This document shows positions 1 to 13,320 of a DNA stretch of 32,249 bases, piece after piece. The notes under the pieces are model-generated. The model made no database searches, was not told the origin of the DNA, and was given only the letters and a program-made list of their open reading frames with translations. Position 1 is the stretch's first letter; the number at the start of each line of letters is the position of its first letter. The stretch lies in contig JAYMTA010000290.1 in NCBI GenBank assembly GCA_036897625.1, positions 1 to 32,249 on the forward strand. The letters are read 5' to 3'. The position numbers and the translations under genes are program-made. The DNA is from Pelargonium cotyledonis (taxonomy: Eukaryota; Streptophyta; Magnoliopsida; Geraniales; Geraniaceae).

Positions 1-2985
1 TGAATGAAATTGGACTAGAACTTGATTAAACTGTTTTACACTAAACAAGATCAATCAATAAACACGCTGGATCACGAGTTTAGGCAATCAAGAAAATGAA
101 CATATATGTAGAAATAACTGGACGAGAACTTGACATGTAAACCGACCACAAAAAAAAGGAGGTAACCAAGAAAAGAGGGTATGTATTTAGGGAAATACAT
201 AGCAAGTGGAGAAAACGATAGTAATAAAGAGTAAGTAGGTGAAGGATTGTGATGGGATTGCATGATTGAATTTAACCAAATCTCTCTCTTTCCAAATGGA
301 GAGCTAAAAATACAGCTTGAAAACTTGATTGATATGAACACTTATCTCCATAGCATTTATTTCTATTTCCATCATATCATTAATTTACTATCAAATTTTT
401 GTGGCTATTTATACTCTTTAGTTTCCACTTGTTTTATATTTCTTTTTATATTTTGTTGAAGTGTTCAAGAGTCCAGCCTTTGGACACGTCTGCCTTGCTA
501 TATATATCATCATATGAATATATGGTTCAGTGCAAAACATTATTGTTTTTTATTTATAAAAGAACGGTGTCACACGAGTAAAATTGAAAAAGAAAATTAT
601 ACATTCTGGCGAATTTTGATATGATTTTATAATATAGGGTCAATATTTTGTACAAAGAAAATAATGTCTCAGCAAAATGTCTGCAATTTCACGCGTCACA
701 ATGAATTTCATGTAAAAGAATCATATGCTTATTATTGTCCTTGTATGAATACTACAAATTCAACAATATAATAACACATAAATTATTTTCATACATACCC
801 TCATAGAATGCTGATTCGGTCAATATGATTTGTCGATAAGCTCGACTTATACTTACATATGAAATGCTAGATGTTGTTTCTGTGTATGAAATCGACTTGT
901 TTTGATGATTCAATTGATGCATATATGTTTGTTATAATTTGTTATGATCAACATTTGAAAACTTGCTCTATTTATTTCATTAATAGGTGGTGTACACTTA
1001 ATGTGTATTTTTGTCATTTCAACAAATATTATCTTGTTATAATTGTACTTGAGTATGTGCACTTACAATTACACAAAACTAAACTTTTTGAAACATATTC
1101 TTATCGTTCCAACCATATTTTCACAACTCCTTACAATTATTCACTAGTTTTACTAATTAAGTAAGACCTAAATTATGAATTATCAACCCTACTTTATAAT
1201 TATATGTTTTTTAAAATCAGAAAATAAATAATAATATTGAACCACATAAATCTTTTCCACATATAGTTGATTTCGGATAAACTTGAATCCCTGTAAAAGT
1301 TTAGTGTCCAATCCATGTCACCGATCTTTAATCTTTTTTCCAGTATAGTTGACAAGACAAAAACTCCATGCATGTTCTCGTCAAAACTCCACCATGCACA
1401 ATCGATTACCAACATTTAAACTGTAAATTCTTCAACTATTATGGATTAGATTTTACGATTAATTGTGGATCATATCATATAAATATTCGTTGAAATTAAA
1501 GGTGATTGAGGAAGTGGAGCAGAGACAAAAGTGGCAGCAGACTTTTAATTATTTTACAAAATTACATATAATAATAATAATAATAATAAACAAAGGCACA
1601 AACCTCAATTATTTTGCACTAGCATTTTCGTCTCTAATATTTTCGATGATATGACATTTCAGCTTTGGGTCTCCATAGATAGTGGTGGCTGCGGTGGAAC
1701 GCCATTTTCTATGTCTTTTTCTATCTATTAATTACTTGTTCCTCTTCTTTAATTAGTTACTTCTATGCATTTTGGACTTTCCAAATTTTTTTCTTCTAAT
1801 TAGTTGGAGTTTAAATTTGTGATCAGTGTCCATGTGCATGTTTTTGGGAATGTTCTAGTAAATATCTATAGGTAAATGTGGTTTTTAATCTCTAATTATT
1901 GAAGTTCGTAGAACAATATTGTAACAATACTAATATAGTTGAATCTAGTTATACGATCAACTTGAATTTTGATACAAATCTTCTATGGACTTGTGAGTCT
2001 ACTAGATAGGTTGTGATGTCATTGAGTCGTATCTTAATTTATCTTACAAGATGGTTCAAAATGATTTGCGGTGGTTTTAGGATGTTAGGTGTCAAGTGAC
2101 TAAATCTGAATGACGGTATTTGATGATCTTGAAGGAGAGAGAGGTTTGAAGTAGAGATTTTTTACGAATCTTAAGTGTGATTTCAAATGTTTTATTAATG
2201 AATTTTAGTCAAGTGTTCAACATGTCTTAAAAAACGTTCTTTTGAGAATTTGAATTTGAAAAAGCTCTCATGAGTCTATTTTAGAAGCGCTCTTCTTTAG
2301 TAAGAAAACGATTAAGGATGAAGATTGTTTTGGAGATTTGATACGAGGTGGGGACTTTAAAATTCATCGAAGGATCATTGAGAAAGGTTTAAAGTGTTGA
2401 AGTGGTAAGCACTAGAGAGGTCTCTACTAGAGTGAAAATAATTTTATGTACCAAGTTATCATTTGAACTTTTTAAAATATAAAATCGTTAATTAAAATTT
2501 CATAATTAATATATTGTCAATCATAAAATTAGCCAATTCATTTAATGTTTATTGTGTTTCGAAATGTAATTTAGACAAATCATTCTAAATTTGTCATGAC
2601 TTAACTTTATACTTATATTTGAATCAAATTTGATTTTAGCTCAAACTCTATAAAAATAATACTCAAATTTGAACTCGGCTAGACTAGACTGATCTTGTTA
2701 ATAATTTATCATAAATAATTTATCAGTAAAATATAAAATGAAATCTCGGTCGACGAGTATAAACGATTATTTAAACATCATATAAATGATACTTAATCAA
2801 ACGATGCATATTACACGACTTTCTCTACCGAAAATATATAACAAATTCAAAACTATACAGTTAATTAACAAGTTTTGTTTAAAAATTCAAAGAAATAATC
2901 ACACACAAATAAAAAGAAAAAATACAATATATGTCATTCCCGAACTTACCCTTTCTCAATTTTAACATATTACCAAAAACTAAAG
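1..2985. other. AT-rich intergenic DNA without a recognisable gene
   Basis: This is upstream DNA rich in A and T, and I see no supportable gene in it. The open frames here are short (under 100 residues), low in complexity and show no family resemblance or exon-like borders. A short run of about seven TAA/ATA triplets lies near 1568-1589. The stretch 2000-2460 has a slightly higher G content, like decayed repeat DNA, but I cannot assign it to a family. Confidence 0.6.
1568..1589. repeat. AAT-type trinucleotide microsatellite
   Basis: A short perfect run of ATA/TAA triplets in intergenic DNA. It is an ordinary plant simple-sequence repeat with no sign of function. Confidence 0.7.
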
Positions 2986-3070
2986 ATGGGCCGATTTGTG
3001 AGACATTGGGTTTGTATGGGCCGATTTGTGAGATTGGGTTTTATGGGCCGAATTGTTAGATATTGGGTTT
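2986..3070 (+). promoter_or_regulatory. Three tandem TGGGCC-containing units upstream of the golgin gene
   Basis: Three head-to-tail units of 30, 27 and 28 bp (2986-3015, 3016-3042, 3043-3070) each begin ATGGGCCGA and contain a second block ATTGGGTTT. TGGGCC/TGGGCY is the plant site II element, known to bind TCP factors in promoters of growth-related and housekeeping genes. The array lies about 456 bp upstream of the golgin start codon, so it could sit in the proximal promoter. The repeat and its distance are seen in the sequence. Promoter function is inferred, and the array could be a chance minisatellite. Confidence 0.5.
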
Positions 3071-3378
3071 AAAGTATCAATCCACATAAAATAACCAGAT
3101 CATTTAACAAAATAAAAAATCAGCCTAAAAAACGTATGTTAAGAACACGGTTTTAGTGTAAATGACAAACTCCTGATTCCTTCGATTTTACTCGCAACGG
3201 AATAGAAACACCTTAACTAACAATCTGGCTTTGATAGCCAAACCCACATTGGTTCGGTGCAGTTTCTGTCCAAATCGCTGTTTTCGTCTCAAATTTTCGT
3301 CACCGTGTCGCAAATTGAAACTAAGAACGATTCAATTTGAAGCTTCCAGCGTTCAAATCCATCGAGCTTTCGTCTCCG

Positions 3379-3396
3379 ATGAGATCACACCAGTAA
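3379..3396 (+). other. Possible five-codon upstream ORF in the golgin leader
   Basis: An ATG followed by four sense codons and TAA lies 130 bp before the golgin start, within a stretch (about 3200-3520) whose base content looks like a 5' leader. It could lower translation of the main frame if it is transcribed. The transcription start is not visible, so whether it is in the mRNA is unknown. Confidence 0.25.
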
Positions 3397-3525
3397 TTGG
3401 AGCTACTGTTTCAGATTCCGACGATACTGTTGTCCTCCAACCGTCCAATTCTGCTGCATTTAAACTCCATTGCATCGATCTCGGTTGATTTCTAGGGCAC
3501 AGCTGCGCCAGATCCGAATCGCCCA

Positions 3526-6500
3526 ATGGCGTCGTGGCTCAAAGCCGCTGAAGGTCTCAATTCCGTTTCCTAAGCTTTTTTGATTTTAGTCTCTACTTTG
3601 AATCTTATGTGTTGTAGGCTCTGATCCAGAGCATGAAATGTGAATGTGATCGATTTTTGTTGCAAATGTCAAATGTTGCAGCCAGAACTTGCTGAAAATT
3701 ATATGTTAATGAGCTTATTTGTATGAATGATTTGAAACCTTTGATTTTACAAATGTGTCACTGAGAGAAACAGTTTGAACAAGATGGTGTGTAGTGTGCT
3801 CGAAATAGCTTATGGATTGTACTATTATTGGCACAATTAGAAAATCTGAGGGTTGGCGTATCTGAAGTACTTGAGCTAGTTTTGTAGATTGGAATTGGAT
3901 TATAGATTGGTGCACTTATACTGGTTACTTCCACGAGACATGTCTTTATATTTTTTTGGAGTGTTCAGTTGCAATATGCTTACACATGTCATGTCATCTT
4001 ATCTCAACTAGAGTACTGTTATAATCATGGATTAAAGGTGAAATAGGTTACAGTTCATTGTTTTTTTTTTCTAGTGAACAATGACTTGTTTTCTTAGGTT
4101 CCTTGTTTCAATTTATTGGAAACTTGGTAATTATAAAATGAATTAAGAAAGTTATATGACAAACAGCTTTAAAGCGCGGAGTCTAAATTCTATAGTCTTT
4201 TATTTTCTTTGTGATTGATATTATTGTTTTATATGCCAGAAAGATTATGCTTGTCATTTATATTAGTTGTCTCAACTATAAGCTGGTGGTGGACTTGCTG
4301 TGGGATTTACTGCAACCAGTAAAACCTTGGGTGGTAAATTTTCATTGGCGCAATTGAGAAAGTATCAGTTGATTAGTATTAACTTATGACATCCCATGGA
4401 CAGCTAAGATTTCATTAATGTTTGGATTTCTGTGGATGGGTTTTATTTGGTAATTATGCTGCCATTGCACTAACATTCAATATGGGTATCTAGTTTACAC
4501 CCGTATCAACGAAGTCAAGAAACAATGATCCAACATTGTTGTAATGATTTCTTATTTGAAGCATACCTATTTTGGACCACCTCACACCATTTATTGACAC
4601 CTTTCCGAATCTTATAATATGACGCTGATTAGCAGAATCTGCTTCTACTTTTCCCCCCAATTAATTTGCTATACTTTTTTTTGTCCAATGTCTACAACTT
4701 TGCATGTTGTTTGATGGTATTTATTGCAAAAGCTTCTCTTTTGTTAATAAAAGTCATTGTTAATATATTTAATCTCGTGATTGAGAGTTTGAATGTGAAT
4801 AATTGTTGTCCATCAGATTTATTTGAAGTTGTAGATCGACGGGCAAAGTTGGTTGTCAGTGAATTGGCAGATGAGCAGTCTAATTCTCAGTCACCAGGTT
4901 TGCATGGTAAATTCTTTATGCTTATTTTAGGACGTACTTGAAGTCTTTATAGTGTTCATACTTTTACATCGTCACATGGTTTTATCAATTTTCTCTACTT
5001 AAATATGAAAAACGGAACTTTCTGGTCTGCTGGTACGATTCTGCCTTAGAAGCAATTAGAACGGATGTGTGACAAAATGAATTTATGGTTGCTGTTAAGA
5101 GTATTCACTTGATTAAAAGTTGGAGTTCCAAAGGATGCATTATTCTTTATGCGCAATGATCCTTAGTTCAGTAAACTAAACTTATGTTTTTGCATTTTAA
5201 AGCCAAAACTCATTACCTAGCATTTTGGTAAATGAAACAATTGCTCATCAGTTACTTTCTGATCCAAACTGGTCTTAAGTTTGAAAATATATCCATGGAA
5301 TAATTATTTTCAAATAAAACAGTGGAACTTCAGCTTGAAATTATGCAATCTTTGTATGGTAAACTACAGTAAGGTTCCCACAAAAAACGAGTTACTCTCC
5401 TGGTCAATAAGACTTGTGGGACCTCCTGGAGAGGACTTTCCATTTGATTGAGTGTACATGCCAACAAATCAAACTTGTATCAATGAATTCATTATTCCTA
5501 GCTTGATTTTGAATCTAATCTTTTCTTGGATGCATATCACCAGAATATTATGGTATTTTAGAGTTTGCATTATAATTCGTTCTTATTGCTTTTCCATTTT
5601 TTGAATCATTGAAGATTCCAATGGAAAAGGATCTCAAGCTAAGAGGACAAAGCAGAAGAAAAAGGTATTTGCCAGCCTGCCTCTATCCTTTTAATACTAT
5701 GCTTATTATATATTCATCTCAGATGACTTAGAATGTGTGATCTATCTCACACATAGGCGGCTTGCAGGGTAAAAAACAAATCTCGGCAAATGATTCTTCT
5801 AACAAAAGTGAAAATGTGCTACAGCAAACTAATACCCAAGCATTACAATTAGTCACAGCTGATAAAGCAGATAGGACCCCTACAACACTTGACATAGAGG
5901 GTACCCCTTTAGGTAAGTCTGTGGTCCAACTAAGCAGTGAGCATCAAGAGGATGTTGACAAAGAGACTCCCGTTGTAGGCACTCCTTCGTCAGAGCAGTT
6001 GCCATCTAATGTAATTAAAAATGAATCTGAATACATGGAAGTCCCAACCATCAGTGCTCATGTGGAAGTTGTCAGGTCAACTTCAAATGACAATCTTGCC
6101 AAAGAGAATGAATCTGATGTTTGTGAGGAGCTGCCTTCTTCGCCGTCTGCTACCAAAGGAGCTGAGGTTGTGAATGAAAATCATCCAGTTGATACTAGCT
6201 CAAACATCCAAGCAGAAGATACGGATGTCTCCTTAAAGATTGACCAGGAAGTTTCTGAAGATGCAAACACCAAGACTTCTAGTAATAGTGAAACTCAACT
6301 GAAAGATGATGATGTTAAGGTTGAACCTCTGGTTAATCAAAAGAAACAACAAGAGCAGAAAGATGATATAGCACCAATGGAAGAATCTCCTATGAAAGAA
6401 AAGGATCAGCTTGATGAGGTAAAGCACTTTCAGGGGAGAAGTTCCTGGTTATATATCTCTTTTAATGCTTAAATAAACATATATGGCAACAGTTTAAAGC

Positions 6501-9500
6501 TTTATTTACCATGTCCTTTGCAGGCTCAAGGACTTCTTAAGACTACAAGTTCCACTGGTCAGTCAAAAGAGGCAAGGTTAGCTCGGGTAAGCTCTCTAAT
6601 ATATGTACCTTCATCATTGTTGCTAATGAGAAGTTCACTTACTGCACCTTAATCATTTTCAGTATTCTATCTTGATCTCCTCCTCTGCCCCTCTCTACAA
6701 ATAGATCTGTGTTGACAAATCTTTATGTCAGTCTAGATCCACTGGCTAAATTATGGGCTTTGGATGTAACTGGTAATGGAACTACACCTTATAGGGTACC
6801 CATCCCTTATGTAAGATGCTTCAATGACAATTCTAGTGATGATTAATGCCTCTATCTTCCTTAATCCTTTGATAGCTAACTTAATGGTGCTGGTAACGAT
6901 CACTCCCCAAGTTAACAATTTCTTTATGTTTTCAACTCATAGCTGACTGCTTGAAGGCATGGCAAAGTAGTTTGAATATGAGTATATGTTATGTATGAGC
7001 AGTTCATTTCTAAGATTAAAAGAGTTGGGATGGACTTTTCACTAGGAAAGAGAACATCATTAGCTTTGATGGGTTGTTGAATACTGGGAATTGGTATAGC
7101 AATTTAAATGTGGGTATAAGTACATGCTATCTGTACATTTCTAAGATTACAAAACTGAGAATGAGCTATTAACTAGGCAAGAAAACATTGTTATTTTGAT
7201 TGGTTTAGGTCCTCTAGGAATTGTTTTTGTTGGTACTTTAATTATTTCAATGTACCGGATAAAAATACATGTTAGTTTACTTGTAATTAAGTTGAGGGAT
7301 CAAGACTGAAGAATGAATTGGATATTGCTTAATGTAAATTTAACTTAATAGTTTATCCATTTCTTCCATTGTAAGAAAAGTCAGTTCTTCTAAATTGTTC
7401 AACCCAATACGAGTAATTTGTAATATCACATCTTTTGGATTTAACTTTTAAGTTTTGAGAATGTTTATCAAAGGAGTCTGACTCACAAAAAGCTTGCCTG
7501 GACGAGATAGGTTTATTTTATATGCCAAAGAGTGCTTGTTTGTTGTTTCTCCTCCTAAATAGCTTATTGGTTTGAGTATACATTCTGTCTTTTTCATATT
7601 TGCCCATATTCTCTTACCAACTTTCAGATATGCACTGGACTGTCATCCCGTCTCCAAGAATACAAATCTGAAAATGCACAGTTGGAGGAACTTCTCACTG
7701 CAGAGGTTAAATATCTGGCCACTTTTCTAATTTAGGGATATACTGTCGTTCCAAGTTACCCTTTTTTACTAGTTGGAATGCATCATAGGTTTGCCATTTT
7801 ACTTGTTTTATTGCTGTATTAACAGAGAGAACTGACAAAATCATATGAGGCCCACATAAGGCAGTTGCAGCAAGATTTATCTGCCTCCAAAGTTGAACTG
7901 GGTAGAGTAGAGTCAAACATGGTTGAGGCATTGGCAGCGAAGAATTCTGAGATTGAGGCGCTTGTTAGTTCTATGGATGCACTTAAGAAACAAGCTGCTT
8001 TATCTGAAGGAAATCTAGCATCACTGCAGGTTAGTTACACCTCCTGGCCTCTCCATACACACACATAAATATTATTTTCTAGAGTGTACATGGGAAATGA
8101 TGTAACTATTTTCACCAGAGTTTCAATATACACTACTTAGTTATGAGGAATAGAAAACCCAACAGAATTTTAGTTTTCAAAATGTATGGTTTTATCTTCT
8201 TTTGTTCTGTCGGTGAGGGCAATCGTGCACGAATATGGTTTAGATTTATGATCATTTGGGGATTTTGTGACTCATATTTCTTATCATCAGGCAAACATGG
8301 AGTCTATCATGAGAAATCGGGAATTAACAGAGACAAGGATGATGCAGGTAAAGTTGGTTGATTCAGTCTACTGCATTGTTGTTTCTCAGCATATCTTTGC
8401 TTACTGTTTTTGTCATATCAGGATTAGTAAGAATGTTCCCTTTTATCAGGCTCTACGGGAGGAACTAGCATCTGCAGAGCGGAGAGCAGAAGAAGAGCGT
8501 GGAGCTCATAATGCTACCAAAATGGTTTATATCTAAAGAGCAATATAACTTAATTTTTCTGGTTGTTTTCTAGCTCGTAGTGATCTCTATCTGTTAGCAC
8601 AGGCTTCTATGGAAAGGGAAGTGGAGTTGGAACATAGAGCTGTTGAGACATCCACAGCACTTGCTAGGATCCAGGTAATATAAGAAATTGTCTTTTAGAA
8701 GGGTTTGACTTCCACCATTATATGTAGCTCTTTTATCTTGTATTTTTCCAATGTGGAGCTTATTTCACCCACTTCAACAAATGCATCATGATATTGGAGC
8801 TATCTGCCTACCTCTTAACTGCAGTACCCACAAAATCTAGGGCACATACCTTTAGACCTTATGCCTATTCAGTTCATTGACTTTTGTTGATTGCTTCCCT
8901 GTTCAGAGGATAGCCGAAGAAAGAACAGCAAAAGCAGCTGAGCTTGAGCATAAGGTGGCACTTCTCGAGGTATATAAACTAAATTTAATTGTTTGTCAAT
9001 GGTTCTAAATAATTCTAAATTTTCTCATAAAAGAGTTTTTTTTTTTCCTTTTCCTGAGATAAAAATAGTTTCAATTTTTTTTTTCCTGACCAAGATTTTG
9101 TGCCTCAAGGTTGAATGTACATCTTTAAATCAAGAACTACAAGATATGGAAGCTCGTGCACGCCGTGGAGTAAAGAAGTCTGCTGATGAGGCAAATCAAT
9201 CGATTCAGGTATACATTAGAAGAGTGCACATTACATTGCAATGGAACATGTTTCCTTCTAGTTAATATTTAAGGGTAAGTAGGTGACTGAGGTTTGCTAA
9301 GTTCACTACCATTATTTATTATTATTTTCTTGCGGGGTTGGGGGCAACGAATTCTCATTTGTCACCTTCTTTGACCGGTCCTAATTGCCACTTTGCCAGA
9401 GCTTTGATTTGGAAACATGATTTGGTGAATGTTTTGTATTCTATATAGAAAAAAAGTAAGTTCTACCAATGTGCTTGAAATGTTATCTTGTTAGGGTTTC

Positions 9501-12500
9501 TTTTATTCATGGAGGGCTTATTTTAGCAGTAGCTCAGGACGGATATGATACCTGTCTGTTGAAGTTGGGTAGCAGGCTAAGGTTAGGGATAATTGGTGTT
9601 CTCCAGGGCTGCATACGTAGGGATAGTTTATCCTTTTTGGCAATCAAAATCATCTAACCAAATTGTTAATGAACTTTATAGGTCATGTGTTCCTTGAACA
9701 ACTCTCTTTCTTTTGTGTTTTTTCCTTTTTCTTCACTGTAAATATTCTATAGATCGTGGTTGTGAATATCTAGACATTTTTATTGATATTGTTGCATCTA
9801 TATGGACATGATGTAATATTTGTTTCCCTGATCATGACTTAGAATCCGGATTAATCATACGATATCTAGATGACCCTTCTGAATTAGGATCCATTAATAC
9901 GCTGATAAAAAAAATTAGGATCCATTAATACAGAATCGGATTCAGGTAGTAGAAGAGCAATCAACTGGTAGTTTTAGGATGGTTTTAGTATTTTCCTCTC
10001 ATTAATTACTAAATACTAATTGTTGTAACTGGAGCCAAGCAATAACATCCAATCTTCTTCTGTAAATACAAAGATGCAGGCATGGCAGGAAGAAGTGGAG
10101 CGTGCTCGCCATGGTCAAAGAGATGCTGAAAGCAAGCTATCATACGTGGAGGCTAGAATCCTTTACTTTGTGCTTTAAATATCTTTTGTTACCCCAAATA
10201 TAAATTTAATATGCTGTTAAGATCATATGTTTGCAATTTAGAGATTTTAAAGTTTCTTCATTTCCGCGATTAATAATTAACTTCCTTGTTTGTTAATGCA
10301 GGCTGAAGTGCAAAAAATGAGAGTTGAAATGGCTGCAATGAAGAGGGATGCGGAGCATTATTCGCGCCAGGTAACTATCTGGTCTATCCTGCTATTTTCT
10401 TGTCTATATTTTTTCTGTTATCTATCATATGTATAGTAGATGGAAGGTGCATGCCTTGTACTTGTTTGTTTATCTAGTTTGAAATAAGCTATCAACATGG
10501 GTGGAAAATGACTTAAATACGAAAGTGTTTTTTCACAGTGGTCACTGGTAGTGGTGTGAGTGCTAAGTTTGTTTTCATTGCATGTTTCAACGACTAAATT
10601 TGGAGACAATTCGTTGGTTATCGAGAAAAAAGAACAGCGTCAAAGAATATCAAATGGGTTATAGTAAAAAAAGAAGGAATCAAGTGGATGATATTTATAT
10701 TTTATTTACGGGAGTTTTACTTCAAAACAGAGAGTTATTCTGCTAGAGTAATTTTCTGACTAAAATTGGCAAATGCTTCATTTGAGAACTTTTTTGATGT
10801 CATTACACAATTTTTCTATGGGCCAGACTGGCTAGACCCTTAAACCCGACCCGACCCAGTCTGACCCATGGGCCACCTGTGTGTAACCCGAAGGTCCTTC
10901 GGACGGGCTTTGGATTCACTTTTTTAGACTCAAACATGATCTCAAATCGGATTTCCCAGCTCTAGTAGCCTCTGGTTACATGCATCCAAGAGAACAAACT
11001 TTGGTCCTTGTTCATGTGCATTATTCTAGTATATTCCATAAACACGACTTTCTCTACTATATCTTGAATGTTTATAGCTTATGATTAACAGGAGCATATG
11101 GAGCTGGAGAAACGGTACCGTGAACTTACTGATCTATTGGTAATCCAAACTCAATTTGTTATGGAATTAAGATTTTCACTCGAGCATCCAATAATATTTT
11201 ATGATACTGTCTATAATTATTTTATGGTATTCAGTACTTAAAGCAAACTCAGTTAGAAAACATGGCCAGTGAGAAGTCCGCAGCAGAGTTTCAATTGGAG
11301 AAAGAAATAAAGTGTCTTCATGAAGCACAGGTCATCAACATCTTTTGATTTATAGTAATGATCTATAATCTATATGCTCAAATCTTATATTCTTAACTGT
11401 CTTTATTTGCGTGTGAATTTCTTGTATAACTAAACAGGTAGAGGCTGAAAGAAGCAGGGCTTCTCGACGGGTAGTGTCATCATCTTGGGAAGAAGATGCC
11501 GAAATGAAAGCACTTGAGTATGTTGCTTCTTTTCTTACTAAATAAGGAATTATTTATGTACAGACATTATTCACTACGTAGATGCACCACATCGTATCTG
11601 AATTTGACTAAGGAGGTGTTTTGCAGTAGAGCTATTTGGACGGACGCCCTCCTAGAAAACCAGAATCCATCCATCCTGCTATAGTGAATAAATTGGGAGG
11701 TCTTGCCTGATATATGGCAATTGGGATATTCCATATTCTTTACGACTATCTGCATTCTGTAGGGTCAGTTCCATTCCAGAGGGAGTGAGGACACACGCAC
11801 ATTACCCACAAACAGACTAATAACAAAATCATTTGAGATTCTCACCAGCCTTTACCTGGCAATTGATTGTATTTGGTATATTGAATTTTACTGTAGCTGA
11901 ACCATTGAAACTGCAAGCCTCATTGTGAATTGAACCTCTGATGAAAACAGCTGGATTAGAGATACTAAACAACCACAACCAGGAATTTATTTGTACTGGC
12001 TACTTAAAAAAGCTTAGCCGGATCTTACAATTCAAATTTGGTTTGGCTCTTCACTCAGAAAAATGCTTCCAATGACAGATATTAATACAGATTTAATACC
12101 TACTCCACCCTAGAATTGCCAAAGATAATCTTGTCTTGGTCTCAATCAAGAACAGTGATGTTCATCAATCATGTATGTTTTTATTACCACCTGTACCCAC
12201 TTTTTCTACTCCTTTTTCGTTTCCTTATAATGACTCCTTAATGATGTTATCACTGATCGAAGCCCTTTACTTGATATTCACTTTTGTTATTTTTGCATCG
12301 TACTTCAGCACTCTCACTTGTTTATTTCTAGATTTTACCATTTTATATAGTCACTCTCCCATGTCCTGCTTCATTTGGCCCAATGTTATATGGTAGTTTT
12401 ACTGAGTATATCTGTTGGCACCTGCAAGTACTTGATATTCACATCTGTTTTACTTCAGTATTCTCACTTGTTTATTTCTAGTTGTTACCATTTTATAGTG

Positions 12501-13320
12501 ACACACTCGTGTCCTGCTTCATATGGCCCAGTGTTATATGGTAGTTGTACTGTGTATATCTGTTGGCACCTGCAATTCATATCTATTTATTTTAGCATGC
12601 TTTCCTAATAAAGTTACAATCACAGACCTCTCCCCTTGCATCACAGGCATATGGTTGGGGCAAGCATGCAGGTATTTTTTTGTGTTCCAATATCTCACGC
12701 CACTGTTACTTTTCCTTTCCTTTCCTTTCATTTTTTCCCCTTTTCTGCTTAAGACCCTGACCATATTTTGGCATGCCTCATGCAGCTGCAGAGGGCAGCA
12801 AAATTTTTAGATTCAGGGGCTGTCAGGGCAACAAGGTTTCTATGGCGGTATCCAGCAGCTCGTCTTCTTCTGCTTTTTTATCTGGTAAGAAAATTTCATA
12901 TATTTCAATTGTCTGGTGATGGATTTTTTTTTTTTTAAAGTATTTACATTGGTTATCTGCAGGTATTTGTGCACCTATTCTTGATGTACCTGTTGCATCG
13001 CCTTCAGGTATTGATATCTGACTATTTAATCATGTGTTATATATGTTATACACTTGGCATTGAGTTGATAAGCATATAATTTACTGGACAATGTTGTGGC
13101 TGCCAGCCGAGTAATGTTTAGTCTAGGAATAAAAGTTTAAAAGAAAAAATGGAAGAAAGTAGCCGTGCAGGCTGGAAAAAAAGAGAAATGGTAATCTACT
13201 TGAGAACAGCAATAGCGCTTATATCAAACATTTTTCTGCTATGTTTAGGAACAAGATGATAGTTTTGCCGCCAGAGAAGTTGCAGAATCAATGGGACTGG
13301 CCAACCGTACTCTGGCATAG
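3526..13320 (+). CDS. GC1: Golgin candidate 1 (golgin-84-like Golgi tether), 21 exons, 720 aa
   Basis: Exons: 3526-3553, 4817-4906, 5615-5664, 5768-6418, 6524-6586, 7628-7705, 7826-8029, 8291-8347, 8450-8524, 8603-8674, 8907-8969, 9110-9208, 10074-10151, 10302-10370, 11092-11139, 11235-11330, 11438-11517, 12626-12671, 12786-12884, 12963-13007, 13249-13320. They sum to 2163 nt with continuous phase. The start MASWLKAAEDLFEVVDRRAK is the conserved golgin N-terminus, and ATGGC is a good plant start context. Residues 57-273 (one large exon) are acidic, Ser/Thr-rich and low in complexity. Residues about 290-630 are heptad-like coiled coil. The conserved RFLWRYPAAR block and a hydrophobic segment near 674-693 form the C-terminal tail anchor, followed by a short lumenal tail. 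Arabidopsis GC1 is about 707 aa, so this copy looks whole. The family tethers membranes at Golgi cisternal rims. Exon 13 appears to end at a GC donor. Its acceptor is set at 10074 by homology; 10080 is an alternative. Confidence 0.93.
9209..10073 (+). other. Golgin intron 12, no recognised element
   Basis: An 865-bp intron between two coiled-coil exons. It contains a 14-bp block (GGATCCATTAATAC) twice within about 40 bp near 9890-9930, a trace of local duplication. I see no gene or transposon in it. Confidence 0.6.
10371..11091 (+). other. Golgin intron 14, with short GGGTCGGGT-like stretch
   Basis: A 721-bp intron. Near 10820-10910 it holds a C-rich stretch with repeated ACCCG/GACCC words that differs from the AT-rich surroundings. 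Such stretches are common in decayed plant transposons, but I cannot name a family. Confidence 0.4.
12268..12575 (+). repeat. Tandem duplication within golgin intron 17
   Basis: Two adjacent diverged copies, 12268-12428 and 12429-12575, both start TACTTGATATTCAC and end GGCACCTGCAA. The duplication lies in the 1.1-kb intron just upstream of the exon encoding the conserved EPLPLHHRHM block. It does not touch coding sequence. The differences and small indels point to an old duplication. Confidence 0.85.

Noticed and set aside
3231-3488. 85-codon + strand open frame before the golgin gene
   Set aside because: It begins at TTG and not ATG, has no family resemblance, and lies where the golgin promoter and leader should be.
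12136-12810. Overlapping + strand open frames with repeated MAQCYMVV-type phrases
   Set aside because: They are produced by the tandem duplication in golgin intron 17 and run across real splice borders.
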